A stretch of DNA of 64,000 nucleotides from Hevea brasiliensis (Eukaryota; Streptophyta; Magnoliopsida; Malpighiales; Euphorbiaceae), in assembly GCF_030052815.1 (NCBI RefSeq), contig NC_079495.1, positions 54,538,773-54,602,772 of the forward strand, read 5' to 3'. A model generated the notes under the pieces. That model was not told the origin of the DNA and did not search any database. It saw only the letters and a list, made by a program, of their open reading frames with translations. Positions 11,500 to 23,653 of this stretch are shown piece by piece. How positions within the stretch are numbered: the stretch's first letter is position 1; each line of letters opens with the position of its first letter. The position numbers and the translations under genes are program-made.

Positions 11500-14121
11500 C
11501 GCCACACCGCACTCTCTCAGAAGGCATGACATGATCCCGTAGTATACCTAATGAATTACCAACTCCGCTTCATCGATAACCCATTAAATACACTACAAGG
11601 TATTTTAAAAACTTTTCTTACTTCTTTTACAGTGGTGAGCTCTATTTACAGGTATTAAAAACCGTTTTTGAATTGAAGTGATAGAGCTAACATATTTGAA
11701 TTATTTGGAATTTCAGAAAATTTTGGCAGAGTGCCATCCGTATTTTGATAAAACAGCTCGTAAAACTCAGAAAAAGCACTTCAATATTTTTCCAAATCTC
11801 AACTCCAACATATTTCTCAACTCAAATCCACAGTGATTTTTCAAAGTCCGAGATACAAGAAATATAATACAATTTTACAAGCCAAAATAACTCATAATTA
11901 TTTTACAACTTCAAGGTACAATTTAAATTTACAATCGCCAAAATCAAAAACAATATGTACATACAAAGTGGTCATACATTACAAGACAAAATGCAAAATG
12001 TTGGTATACTCATTATACCCGTAATCTCTACTGGAGGTACTAGCAAATTAGTCACGCTCTGCCTATCTGCCTACCGCGACAAAGAATAAAGCTATCGCCG
12101 AGACAATGTCTCAAGGTGCACAACATTAACCAAATACAATTTAAATCACAATTCATAAATCATATAAATAGTGGATACTTAAAACCATAGTTAATTTCAA
12201 GACAAGAATTGTCAACAAGAATTTAAACTCCATTTCTCAATATCACAATAAATTTCAATAAGTCGATCATGGTTGAATTCAAAAGACAAGATATGTCAAT
12301 AAGAGTTTAAATTCATTTCACAATCTCACAATACATATCAATAAATCACACACACTTAAATCATGTTCCAAGGTTCAATTGTCCCAAAAGCCGATGGCTA
12401 ATGAGGTATTCAATTGGCCCCAAAAGTCGATGACTAATGAGGAATAACATAGCTAGCTAGCAAAAATATGAGTACTCATCCAATTCGTCCTCAACAGGCA
12501 CACACCTCAACACTTCAGCCAGAGAGGGAATTCAATTCGTCCCACTAGACAAGCTAGTGAGGAATATAATCAATATACATGATAGCTGTGGTTTCAAACC
12601 ATTTCCAATACCTTTCAATCAATAAGTATCCATCAATATCATTCAAATAATTTCTCACATTTTCAAATCATTTACAATGCTTTTCAAGCAATAAATATCC
12701 ATTCAAACACATTTCCACAATTTAAAACAATAATGTACAAATAGTCATAATTCATTTCAATTGAAAAATTCACAAGAAATATTTGTTGTTCACAAACCTC
12801 TCGATAATCGTTTCTTGGTCCGACTCAAGTTTCCTTCCCTTTTCCTGAGTCTTTGGTAACTGAGAAACACAATTTGAAGTGTTTCAGTACTAAATTAAAT
12901 TGTCTCTAACGATAATGCTTGATAAGTAATTCACTGAAAGCTATTATTTGCTTACTCACCTAATATATCGACCCTCGATGCGTTCTAGGTAAATTAGGTT
13001 TTAGTGTCACTAATATGTCATAGTCGATAGTCTTTTAGGGTTGGCACCTGTTACCAATTTCATTTCCTTGTTTAGTGCATTTTATTGCAACTTGCTGGAT
13101 TCCGGGATACTAGTTTGACTTAGCCGGACGACCTAGTTTCCTCGGTTTTCGGGTTTTGGTCGAAACTATAAACTTGTAGATCTATGTCTTACGGAACGCA
13201 GGGCAAACTTTTAGGTCATTCTGAGTTATGTAGACCAAGTTATGGTCATTTTACTATTGCTGGTCAAATGGCATCAAATTAGGTCATTTTAGGTCAAATT
13301 TGGTCAACTTTGGTTCGGCCAGTTTTTGGACCCGAACTTGTACAAGCTGTTTGACTTGCTTATGGTCATTTCTGGGCTTTGGTGTCTTCATAAGACTTTT
13401 AGATATGGGTCTTAAATATTCATGGTTAAAATTTCAGGTCAATTGGACCTGTTTTGAATGAGTTATGGCCTAAACACTAACTGCTGCCCAATTGGTCAAT
13501 TTTCAGGTCTCAATTGTACTTAATCCGGATTTGGTCATTTTTCAAGTTACCTTGCAAGCAGAATTTTGGTATGTTTCCTTCATGAAAGTTGGCACATTTT
13601 GTGCCTAGTTTCACCTCCAATTGGTCTCACACGAATTGGAGTTACACATTTAAAGTTATGGCTAAAATGCATGCTGTCCTTAATTACATTGCTTATACAT
13701 GTATCAATTACACATTTACATTAATCTAAGTCCACTTCCCTTACCAATTCTGATTTGGTACATTACCAAAACCATTTACTACTTCACCTTAAAGTTACTT
13801 TGGGCAGAATACAAACATCCTTAATACACCAAATGAAGTCCTAACTCACAAAGTCCAAATACAACAATAGATACACATAAAACTCCTAATTATTACATAC
13901 AATTTCCACAACCAATTTACATACATATTCATCAACCCTCAATATCACAATTCATCCAACATCTTCATGAATTCAAACATTCAATAAGGAGTCCCAAGGT
14001 CACTAAAGCTTCACAATGCCAAAGTTTCCCACAATTCACAACTTCCATTTCAAGTGCACAATCACCATATACATGTGGAATTAACTTACTAGGACATTAA
14101 ATCACCCTACTCAACATGAAT
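11500..14121 (-). repeat. 3' LTR of B, distal segment
   Basis: Matches S read backwards, from the LTR 3' end inward, up to the S insertion point. Its last five bases TGAAT (14117-14121) are repeated after S at 17835-17839. Together with 17840-18871 it makes an LTR of about 3.65 kb. It differs from the B 5' LTR mostly by small changes at CAG/CTG words. No gene is seen in it. Confidence 0.9.
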
Positions 14122-16859
14122 TGTAACACCCCTAAGTTCTAGTGCTGCTCATTGTTCGGTGACCGTTGTTGTCCTGGACAAATTAGGATGCCTAGAACTA
14201 CACTTCAATAATGAGTGAGGAGACATAAAATAATGAAATACAAGAAAAGAAAATACAAGAAAAAAACAAAGGAAAATAATAGCAAAGAAATGTAGCCAAG
14301 TTAAGCGAGCTGGGAATCCTAGCGATGGGTGACCGCACCGGGAAGTCACGGCGTGGACCGTTGACTAGCCCTGGACTGCGGGGAACCCTGGAAAACATTT
14401 TTAGGACTTAAATAGACCCTTATTGAAGAATAAATATCATTAGAAAGATCAAAGAAAAATTAAATAATTAGTACAAAGAAAAGTGAGAAATCGAAAAACA
14501 GACAAACCTGTTACTAAAACTCGGGAATGCAACCCGAACAGGGGCATTATGGTCATTTGACATCCCGAATTGTCTTTTGACCTAAATGTCTACTAAAAAT
14601 AAATAATATTACACTTAGAAAATAAAATGAAAAATTAAATTGAGGGTACCTAATACAAATAGCCAAAATGGAGTGAAAAATGTGTAAATAACACATGTAA
14701 GCTTATTATATAGTTAAATTAGTGTGAGTGGCCCACTAATGATTTAATTAAACAATAAAATGTGCTGATGTAAGTCCACTATACCCAGCAGAAACTTCAT
14801 CTTCCCCATTTTCCCAACCTAGCCGAATTGAAGAGAAAGAAAATCTCCATGGGTGTTTTGCATGAGCTCTTTTAACTCCTCCATTTCAACTCCAATCACT
14901 TAGGGTTCTTCATGAAAGTTTGTCTACACATCATAAGGAAGAGCTTGATACCAAATTTAAGAAGTTTAATCAAGGTTTGGCAAGTTCCAACCATAAGGTA
15001 AGTTAGCATTTTTGAAGATAGCTTTGTTAAACTTTGTGTTCATGTTATGGGTGTTGGTTTTGTGAAGAAAATTTTTAGGTTTGAAGAGTTATTGAGATGT
15101 TCATTTTGGACAGCCATGGAGTTATGTATTTGATGAAATATTTGTACATGTATTTGATGAGAAATGATGTTGGTTAGGGTGATTTAATATCCTAGTAAGT
15201 TATTCCATATGTATATGGTGATTTTTGCACTTGGATGGAAATTGATAAATTGTAGAATATTTTGGTGTTGAGGAAGTTTTCGCAGCCTTGAGATTCTTGG
15301 ATAAATGTATATGTTCATGAAAGTATTGGCAGAATATTGACCTTGAGAATTGATGGATATGTGTATAGATTGATTGTGTAAGTGTATGTAAAAATTTGTA
15401 ATGTTTAGGGTATATGTGATTGTACTTAGAACTTGTAAAGGTGAGTTTAATTGGTGTATTGAGGATAATTGCAATCTGCCCAAAGTGACATTTAAGTGAA
15501 GTGAAATATGGTTTTTGGTAATGTACCAAAACAGAAATTGTAAGGGGAGTGGACATATAGCAATTAAATGTGTAATGGATACATGTATAAGCAAAGTAAT
15601 TAAAGGCAGTATGCAATTTAGTCAATAACTTTAAATGTGTAACCTCAATTGGTATGAGACCAATTGGAGGTGGAACTAGGCACAAAATGTGCCAACTTTC
15701 ATTGAGAAAGCATACCAAAATTCTGCTTGCAAGGTGATATGAAAAATGACCAATTCGGATTGAGTACAATTGAGGCCTGAAATTTGACCAATTGGGCAGC
15801 AGTTAGTGTTCAGGCCATAACTCACTCAAAACAGGTCCAATTGACCTGAACTTTTAACCATGAATAGTTAAGACCCATACCTACAAGTATTATGAAGACA
15901 CCAAAGCCCAGAAATGACCAGAAGTAAGTCAAAAAGCTTGCACAAATTCGGGTCCAAAAACTGGCCGAACCAAAGTTGACCAAATTGACCTAAAATTGAC
16001 CTAATTTGATGCCATTTGACCAGCAATAGTATAATGATCATAACTTGGTCTGCTTAACTCGGATTGACCTAAAATTTTCCCCCGCGTTCCATAAGACATA
16101 GATCTACAAGTTTGTAGTTTTGACCGAAACCCGAAAACCGAGGGAACTAGGTCGTCCGGCTAGGTCAAACTAGTATCCCGAAATCCAGCAATTTGCAATG
16201 AAATGCAAGAAAATGCAATATACATAGAATTCAGTTTGGTAACACGTACCAATCCTAAAACATTATCGAATGTGACATATTAATGACACTACACCCTAAT
16301 TTACCTAAAATGCATCGAGGGTCGGTATATTAGGTGATTAAGCAAATAAAGGTATTCAGTGAATAATTGAGTTCAATGAATTACTTATCGAACATTATCG
16401 TTAGCTTTAATTTAGTAATGAAACACTTCAAATTGTGTTTCTCAGTTACCAAAGACTCAGGAAAAGGGAAGGAAATACTGAGTCCAGAACCGGAGACAGT
16501 TATCAGAGGTTTGTGCACAACAACTATTTCTTTTGAATTTTTCAATTAAAATGAATTATGACTATTTGTACATTATTGTTTTAAATTGTGGAAATGTGTT
16601 TGAGTGGATATTTAATTCTTGAAAAGCATTGTAAATGATTTGAAATTGTGAGAAATTGTTTGAATGATATTGATGGATACTTATTGATTGAAAAGCACTG
16701 TAATTGGTTTGAAACCACAGTTATCATGTACATTGATTGTATTCCTCGCTAGCTTGTCTAGTGGGATGAATTGAATTCCCTCTCCGGTCAAGTGTTGAGG
16801 TGTGTGCCTGTTGAGGACGAATATAATGAGTACTCATATTTTTGCTAGCTAGCTATGTT

Positions 16860-16935
16860 ATTCCTCATTAGTCATCGACTTTTGGGACGAATTGAATACC
16901 TCATTAGCCATCGGCTTTTGTGATGAATTGAACTT
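16860..16935 (+). repeat. Tandem 36-bp LTR subrepeat
   Basis: Two neighbouring copies of a unit of the form CCTCATTAGYCATCGRCTTT followed by KGGAYGAATTGAA. Looser copies of GACGAATTGAAT-like sequence lie upstream (16740-16830). The same pair occurs in T1 (about 1620-1695) and in both B LTRs, so it is an old feature of the family. Confidence 0.65.
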
Positions 16936-17193
16936 GGGAACATGATTAAAGCTGTGTGTGATTTATTGATATGTATTGTGAGATTGTGAAATGAATTTAA
17001 ACTCTTATTGACATATACTGTCTTTTGAATTCAACCATGATCTGACTTATTGAAATTATTGTGATATTGAGAAATGGAGTTTAAATTCTATTTGACAATT
17101 ATTGTCTTGAAATTAACTATGATTTTAAGTATCCACTATTTACATGACTTATGAATTATGATTTAAATTGTATTTGGTTAATGTTGTGCACCA

Positions 17194-17210
17194 CTGAGAC
17201 ATTGTCTCAG
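17194..17210 (+). other. Conserved LTR hairpin (S)
   Basis: CTGAGACA, one base, TGTCTCAG: a perfect 8-bp stem as RNA or cruciform. It is set between GCACCA and CGATAGC. The C and E LTRs have CTAAGCA-TTAT-TGCTTAG between the same flanks. Confidence 0.65.
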
Positions 17211-17839
17211 CGATAGCTTTTTATTGCTGTCGCAAGTAGACAGACAGACAGGGCAGCAGACTAGGCTGCTAGTACCTCCAGTGAGAGACTACCGGGTATA
17301 ATGAGTATACCAATATTTTGTATTTTGTAATGTAATGTATGTTCACTGTATGTACATATTGTTTTTGGTTTTGAGCAGTTATAAATAAAAAATTGTACAT
17401 TGAAGTTGTAAAGTAAATTATGAGATATTTTGACTTGTAAAAATTGTATTATATTTCTTTATCTCAGTCCTTGAAAAATTACTGTGAATTTGACTTGAGA
17501 ACTGTGTTGGGTTGAGAAAAATGTTGAAGTTGAGATTTGGAAATTTATTGAAGTGTTTTTCATGTGTTTTCAAGAACTGATTTATCCAAAATACAGATGG
17601 CACTCTGCCAAAATTTTTATAGAAATTCCAAATAATTCAAATCTGTTAGTTCTATCACTACAATTTAAAAAGGTTTTTAATACCTGTAAATAGTGCTCAC
17701 CACGGTAAAAGAAGTAAGAAAAGTTTTTAAAATCCCTTGTAGTGTATTTGATGGGTTATCAGTAGACGGAGTTGGTAATTCATTAGGTATACTACGGGAT
17801 CATGTTATGCCTTACAGAGGGGTAGGATGTGACATGAAT

Positions 17840-18871
17840 TCCCACCAAATATATGTAAAAATAAATCATCAAATATACAACTCCATGGCTGTCCAAAATT
17901 GGATATATCAAGAACTCCTCAAAACTTAAAAATTCCTTCACAAAGCACACACCCATAACATTTATACAAAGTTTAACAAAGCAATATTCAAAAATACAAA
18001 CTTACTTATTGTTAGGACTTGTTAAACCTTCACTTAACTTCTTGATTTTGCTATCGAACTCTTCATTATGATGTGGAGATAAACTTTGATGAAGAAACCT
18101 AGGTGTTTAGAGGTGAAATGAAGGAGTGGATGAAGGTTTAAGCAAAACGGCAATGGAGGTTCTCACTTTCTTCATTTCGGCATGGTTGAGGGAAATGGAG
18201 AAGATGAAGATTTCAGATTGTATAATGGACTTACACCTGCCATTTAATGTTTAATTTATTCTATAGTGGTCCACTTTCACAAAGTAATTCATTTTATATG
18301 TTAAATTTTCCTTTATTCCCCATTAACCCATAATTTTTGCTATTTACTTTAGGTACCATCAATTTAATTTTTCATTATATTTTCCAAGTGTAATATTATT
18401 TATTTTTAATGGAATTTTAGGTCAAAAGACAATTTGGGATGTCAAATGACCATAATGCCCTGCTCGGTTGCATTCCCATTTTTCTGAATAATCGGTTTTG
18501 TCTATTTTTCGATTTCTCACTTTTCTTTGTACTAATTATTTAATTTTTATTTAATATTTCTAATGATATTTATACTTCAATTGATGTCTCTTTAAGTCCT
18601 ATAAATATTTTCCGTGGTTCCCTCATTCATGGCTAGTCAACGGTCCACGCCGTGATTTCCTGCAAGGCCACCCATTGCTAGGGTTCTCGCCGCTTAACTT
18701 GGTTACCTTTCTTTGCTATTATTTTTCCTTTGTTTTTCTTGTATTTTCTTTTCTTGTATTTCATTATTTTATGTCTCCTCACTCATAACGGTGTAGTTCT
18801 AGGCATCCTAGTCTGTCCGACAACACCGGTCACCGAAAAGAGAACGCACTACCGAACATAGGGTCATTACA
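17840..18871 (-). repeat. 3' LTR of B, proximal segment
   Basis: Continues the B LTR interrupted by S and ends at 18871 with the complement of TGTAATGACCC, a variant of the family start TGTAACACCCC. It is inverted with respect to the first kilobase of S (14122-15180). Confidence 0.88.
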
Positions 18872-18890
18872 ATTCTCCCCCTTAAATAAA
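18872..18890 (-). other. Polypurine tract of B
   Basis: On the minus strand, TTTAAGGGGGAGAAT lies directly before the 3' LTR. It would prime plus-strand DNA synthesis. Confidence 0.75.
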
Positions 18891-20339
18891 TTTCGCCTCA
18901 AATTTTACTCGGCATTAGTCTCTCAATGTGTGGGTGCTGTCTCCTCATATCCTCTTCACGCTCCCAATTAGCTTCTTGGTCAATGATGGTTCCACAAAGA
19001 CTTTAACCGTGTGTATCTGCTTATTCCTTAGCCGCTTCACCTCATAAGCTAGAATTTTTATGGGTTCTTCCTCATATGAGAGGTCCGATTTACCTCAATC
19101 TCTTCAACCGATAGTACATGAGATGGGTCGATCTGTACTCTCCTTAACATGGACACATGGAAGACACTGTATCCTTGCTAGCCTGGAGGTAATGCCAACC
19201 GATATGCCAAAGGACCCATTCTTTCCGTAACCTCATATGGTCCGATGAAACGAGGACTCGCTTTCCTTTCTGCCAAATCTCATAATTCTCTTCCAAGGAG
19301 AAACTTTGAGGAATACCTTATCACCCACTGCATATTCAATATCTCTTCTTTTCATATCAACATAGGACTTCTGACGGTCTGATGCAGCCTTGAGTTTATC
19401 TCTAATTAATCTGATCTTTTCCTCCTGTCACGAACAATTTCTCGCCCAATCATCTTCCTTTCACCTACTTCATCCCAACATAAGGGAGTTCTCGCACTTT
19501 CTCGCCATACAAAGCTTCATATGGATGCATCCCAATGCTTGATTGGTAGTCGTTGTTATAAGCAAACTCAATCAAAGGCAAGTGTGTATCCCAACTACCT
19601 TCAAATTCAATCACATAAGCCCGTAGCATATCCTCCAATATCCGAATAACCCTCTCGTGATCGCCATCTATCCGTGGGTGGAATGTCAGGTCAAGTTCAA
19701 TCTAGTTCCTAAGGCTCTCTCAAGACTACCCTAATCTAGAAGTGAACCTAGGATCTTTATCGATACAATTGATACTCGCACTCCATGCAATTTTACAATC
19801 TCATATATGTACAATCCGCCAATCTTTCCGTGCTATAGTCCATCCGAATCGCAAAAAGTGAGCAGACTTAGTCAATCACAACTATAACCCATACCGCATC
19901 ATGACTACTCGTGTCCTTGGAAGTCCTCGTAACAAAATCCATAGTTATTCGCTCCCATTTCCACTGCATCGACAAAGGATGTAACAAACCAACTGGAACT
20001 TGATGTTCTGCCTTTACTTGCTGACAAGTTAGGCATTTGGAAACAAATTCAGCTATATCTCTCTTCATACCCATCAACCAGTAATGCTCTTTCAGCCCTT
20101 TGTACATTTTAGTTCCACCAGGATGCATAACAAATGGAGACTCATGTGCTTCCTTCATAATGATCTGTCTCAATTTCACATCACTAGGAACGCACATTCT
20201 GCCCTGATGTAGCAATAAACCATCCTCTCTCACAGAAAATTCAGGTTTCTTGCCCTGCTGGACTTCTTTTAGTAGCTTCTGATATTTTTCATCACTCTGA
20301 GCAGCCATTCTGATCTGATCAATCAACACTGGCTGTACA
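18891..20339 (-). pseudogene. pol of B, last part: integrase and chromodomain, broken
   Basis: Read leftward. The open piece 20329-19868 (153 codons) carries the integrase HHCC finger ([29 protein letters not shown]) and the first catalytic Asp (ITMDFV). Further left only fragments remain in shifting frames: ILEDMLR near 19630, a GPY-like patch near 19230, and the chromodomain (EEEPIKILAYEVKRLRNKQI near 19060, then TWEREEDMRRQHPH near 18960). The chromodomain would bind histone marks and steer insertion into heterochromatin, as in other Tekay/Del elements. There is no intron at the site where A and E have one. Many 1-2 base gaps may partly be sequencing error. Confidence 0.8.
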
Positions 20340-21930
20340 TTCCATGCAACTACTGTCTATCCCTCATCATCAATCTCTAAACTGGCATGCTAAGCTTTCA
20401 ATTCGTATACCATGGACAAAGGAGAAACTCTGAGACTTGCCATAGTCTTGCGACTTAAGGCGTCAGCCACCACATTGGCTTTCCCTGGCTGATAGTCTAT
20501 TAAGCAATCATAGTCTTTAATGAGTTCTAACCATCTCCTCTGCCTCAAATTTAATTCCTTCTGGGTGCCTAAGTACTTCAAGCTCTTGTGATCCGTGTAA
20601 ATGTAGCATTTCTCCCCATACAAATAGTGTCTCCAGATCTTCAAAGCAAAAACAATAGCTGCTAGCTCCAGATCATGTGTTGGGTAGTTTCTCTCATGCG
20701 GTTTCAGCTAGCGTGATGCATAAGCAATGACATTCCGATCTTGCATCAGTACACAGCCTAACCCATTGTGAGAAGCATCACTATAAATTGTGTATTCTTT
20801 ACCCGGTGTAGGTAAAGTGAGGACTGAGCTTCACCAAACACCTCTTTAACTCATTAAAACTCGTTGGCATTTATCACCCACCAAATTTTACATCTTTCCA
20901 AGCGCTTTGGTCAAGTGGAGAAGATAACATAGAAAAACCCTTCACAAACCGACGGTAATATCCACTAAACCTAAAATCGCGAATTTCTCGTGATGTTCTG
21001 GCGGCTTCCATTAAGGATAGCTTCTACCTTGTCGAATCTACCTTGATCCCTTCACGACACAACATGTCCCAAAAAGGAGATTTCTTTCACCAAAATTCAC
21101 ACTTCACAATTTGGCGATAGTTGTTTCTCCCTTAAAGTCCGCAGATAATCCGCAGATGTCCGTCATGCTCCTCTGCATTCCTTGAATATATCAAAATGTC
21201 ATCAATAAACACTACCACAAATTGATCAAGCTATGGTCTGAAGATAATGTTCATCAGATCCATAAAAGCAGCTGGAGCATTTGTTAACCCGAATGGCATT
21301 ACTAGAAACTCATAGTGGCCATACCGAGTTCTGAAAGCAGTTTTTGGAATACTCTGCTCTTGCACCTTCAACTGATAATAACCAGATCGCAAATCAATTT
21401 TGGAGAATACAGATGCACCTTCAATCGATCAAACAGATCATCAATGCGAGGCAATGGATATCTCGTTTTATTGTCACCTTATTCAACCGCTTGTAGTCAA
21501 TGCATAAGCGGAGAGTACCATCCTTCTTCTTAACAAACAACACCGTGCTCCCAAGGTGACACACTAGGGCGGATGAAGCTCTTTTCAAGTAGTTCTTGCA
21601 ATTGTATCTTCAACTCCTTCAACTCACTGGTGCCATTCTATATGGCGTTATGGAGATTGGATCCACACTGTGCATAACATTAATTTCAAATCGCACTTCT
21701 CTTCCGAGGTAATCCGCAATTCATCAGAAACACATCCGAAAGTCATGTACTGTAGGGATGTCCTTCAATGCTGGACTCCCAACTTGGGTGTCTACCACAT
21801 GTGCCAAGTAGGCTTCACACCCCTTTCTGCTCATTTTTCTGGCTAGTGCATCCGAAATGATGTTTGATGGCAATAATCGCTTTCCCCATGTATTACCACA
21901 TCATCAGATCGAGGAAGGCCAAAAGTGACT
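20340..21930 (-). pseudogene. pol of B, middle: reverse transcriptase and RNase H, broken
   Basis: RNase H is visible at 20644-20390 ([20 protein letters not shown], then DCLIDY and [11 protein letters not shown]). RT is split by frameshifts. The catalytic FIDD with ILIYS is legible around 21190-21215, MPFG with NAP lies near 21280-21300, and an SPWG patch near 21550. The domain order matches A, C and E. No long frame survives, so reverse transcription from this copy is not possible as written. Confidence 0.78.
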
Positions 21931-21934
21931 GCTT

Positions 21935-22285
21935 TCACTTACAAATAATCATGGCATGATGCCTAGCTAACCAATCCATGCCCAAGATGATATCATAATC
22001 TCTAAAGGGCATTTCAATGAGATCAGACAGAAAAGTGTGTCCTTGGATCACCAAAGGACAATCTCTATATATTCTATTAACCCTGACTTCTTGTCCTAGT
22101 GGACTTGTTACTAGCACCTCAAAGTCCATTTGTATACATGGAACAACAATGCAATCAATGATGCTAGCACTCACATAAGAATGGGTAGAACCCGGGTCAA
22201 ATAACACAAACACATCTTGGTTAAAAGTTGAGAAGGTACCAGCCACAACATCAGATGTCTCGGCCTCTTCCCTCTGTCTCATTGC
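21935..22285 (-). pseudogene. Protease of B (aspartic), fragment
   Basis: An open stretch of 115 codons shows the active site [10 protein letters not shown], a flap-like region (VTSPLGQEVRVNRIY) and the conserved DIILGMDWLARHHA. It is a retropepsin-type domain that would cut the gag-pol polyprotein as a dimer. The stop after MIICK cuts it from RT. It differs clearly from the A/C/E proteases, as expected for another family. Confidence 0.8.
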
Positions 22286-23464
22286 ATAGACTGACCGAGC
22301 ACTGCCTTGCTCAATGTTTCATTGTACCTTGGCTGCGTCACTGGCTACCTCTACCCCCGCTACCTCTCGCTGGGTGGTTGTGAACTTCGTGACAGGCTCG
22401 AATCGACCCTTCTGCAGTAGTAGGAGGTGGTCCAACTCTGCGACTACTGGTGTAGTCCTTGGCAAAGTGTCCTGTGCCTCCATAGTTATAACAGGCTCCA
22501 ATAGCCTTATAGAAGATTCCACCATGATTTCTTCCACATGTCTCACATTGGCGGGGAGGGTAGGAACCTCTGCACTGGCACGACTAGATAGGGGAGGCTT
22601 CATCCCGAATATCTTTCGCTACTGCACTTCTTGCCACCTCCGCCATGTCCCCATAGTTCTTCCTCTTCCAAGAGGGACCACCGAACTCTATTCTACAGAT
22701 TTTCCCTCTTTCTCTGTCTTCTCTGTTTTCTTTTTCTCAGGAGTAGCTTCAGACTCAATTCTTTCTAACTCTAGAGCTTGAGAAATAAGTTCAGAGAAGT
22801 TAGTGTGTTTGAAGCCGACTACTTGTAACTGACATCGGCTTCGCCGCTTTCAAACCTCTTACATCTCTCCCCTGGTAGAAAGTAAACTCACCGCATAATG
22901 GCTCGATGGGAAAATTCTCTTTATACTCACCACCGACCGCCCCTGCTCGCACTTAGGAATTCTTGTAATTTCGGTCTACATAAGCATCGTGGACATATTT
23001 TTGTCAATTCTCGAGGAAGTCATTCCATGTTAACACCGCAGTTCCACTGCATCGTGGGGAATGGTTTTCCACCACCATAAGCATCCTCAGAACAAAGATA
23101 CAGAGTATTCGACTGAGCTCCTCTGCAATGCAGTTTCTTGAATACCCTATCCATCCTTTCTAACCACTGCTCACCTCTAGAGGATCTATTGTCCCCTTAA
23201 ACTCAGAGCCCCATATTTCATCAATTTATCATAACGCTTAGTAGGAGATTGTGGTTGTACCACCGTGTCTCAGATTGGGACTTGAGTAGGCACATTACCA
23301 GCCATTTGTTGGAACATTGCAGCCATTTGCTGAGCGAACTGAGCAGGAAACTGCGGTACTGTAGGGGCTGGTGTTGCTGAACCACTGTCATTGTGTAGGC
23401 CTGGGGCATCCCCTTGCACCTCAGCCTCAATAGATTGATCGACTGAACGATCACCCTCTTCCAT
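22286..23464 (-). pseudogene. gag of B, broken
   Basis: Starts at the ATG at 23464 (MEEGDRSVDQSIEAEVQGDA) and stays open for about 64 codons with a Gln/Met/Ala-rich segment, then stops after a shift at about 23272. Further left, capsid pieces are scattered. The zinc-knuckle region is legible at about 22420-22560 (CETCGRNHGG, then CYNYGGTGHFAKDY). Two knuckle Cys codons have become Tyr by G-to-A, so the knuckle would not bind zinc. Confidence 0.75.
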
Positions 23465-23633
23465 AGTCAATGCGAGGATTTTAGATCTCTTGAATAAATA
23501 AAACAAGGAGATTTCCTCCCATTAGTGCATATTTATAATGTAATGTACTGTATGTATCAAACAATGATGTTGAGCAGTTGTACTATGAAGAAAGAATATT
23601 CAAATAACATGTGAAAATAGAATTTAAAAACTA

Positions 23634-23645
23634 GCTCTGATACCA
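23634..23645 (-). other. Primer binding site, initiator-Met tRNA type (B)
   Basis: TGGTATCAGAGC on the minus strand, eight bases inside the 5' LTR edge, exactly as in T1. Confidence 0.9.
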
Positions 23646-23653
23646 CTAAAACA

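Larger units (their letters stand above)
14122..17834 (+). mobile_element. S: solo LTR of the T1/B family, opposite orientation to B
   Basis: A complete 3713 bp LTR, from TGTAACACCCC to GGATGTGACA, with no internal region. It is flanked by perfect 5-bp duplications TGAAT (14117-14121 and 17835-17839). Such a structure arises when the two LTRs of an inserted element recombine and delete the inside. It sits in the B 3' LTR about 1 kb from that LTR's 5' edge, inverted. Three degenerate modules start near 15623, 15815 and 16038. The TATA region near 14650 is worn. The hairpin at 17194-17210 is perfect here. Confidence 0.93.

Noticed and set aside
15184..15769. Overlapping minus-strand frames of 136 and 189 codons in S
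   Set aside because: Within a solo LTR, antisense to it, low-complexity composition (Ile, His, Tyr, Asn). Not conserved in the B LTRs.
22319..22603. 94-codon minus-strand frame in B
   Set aside because: Wrong frame: the zinc-knuckle residues are in another frame of the same strand, so this is a shadow of gag.
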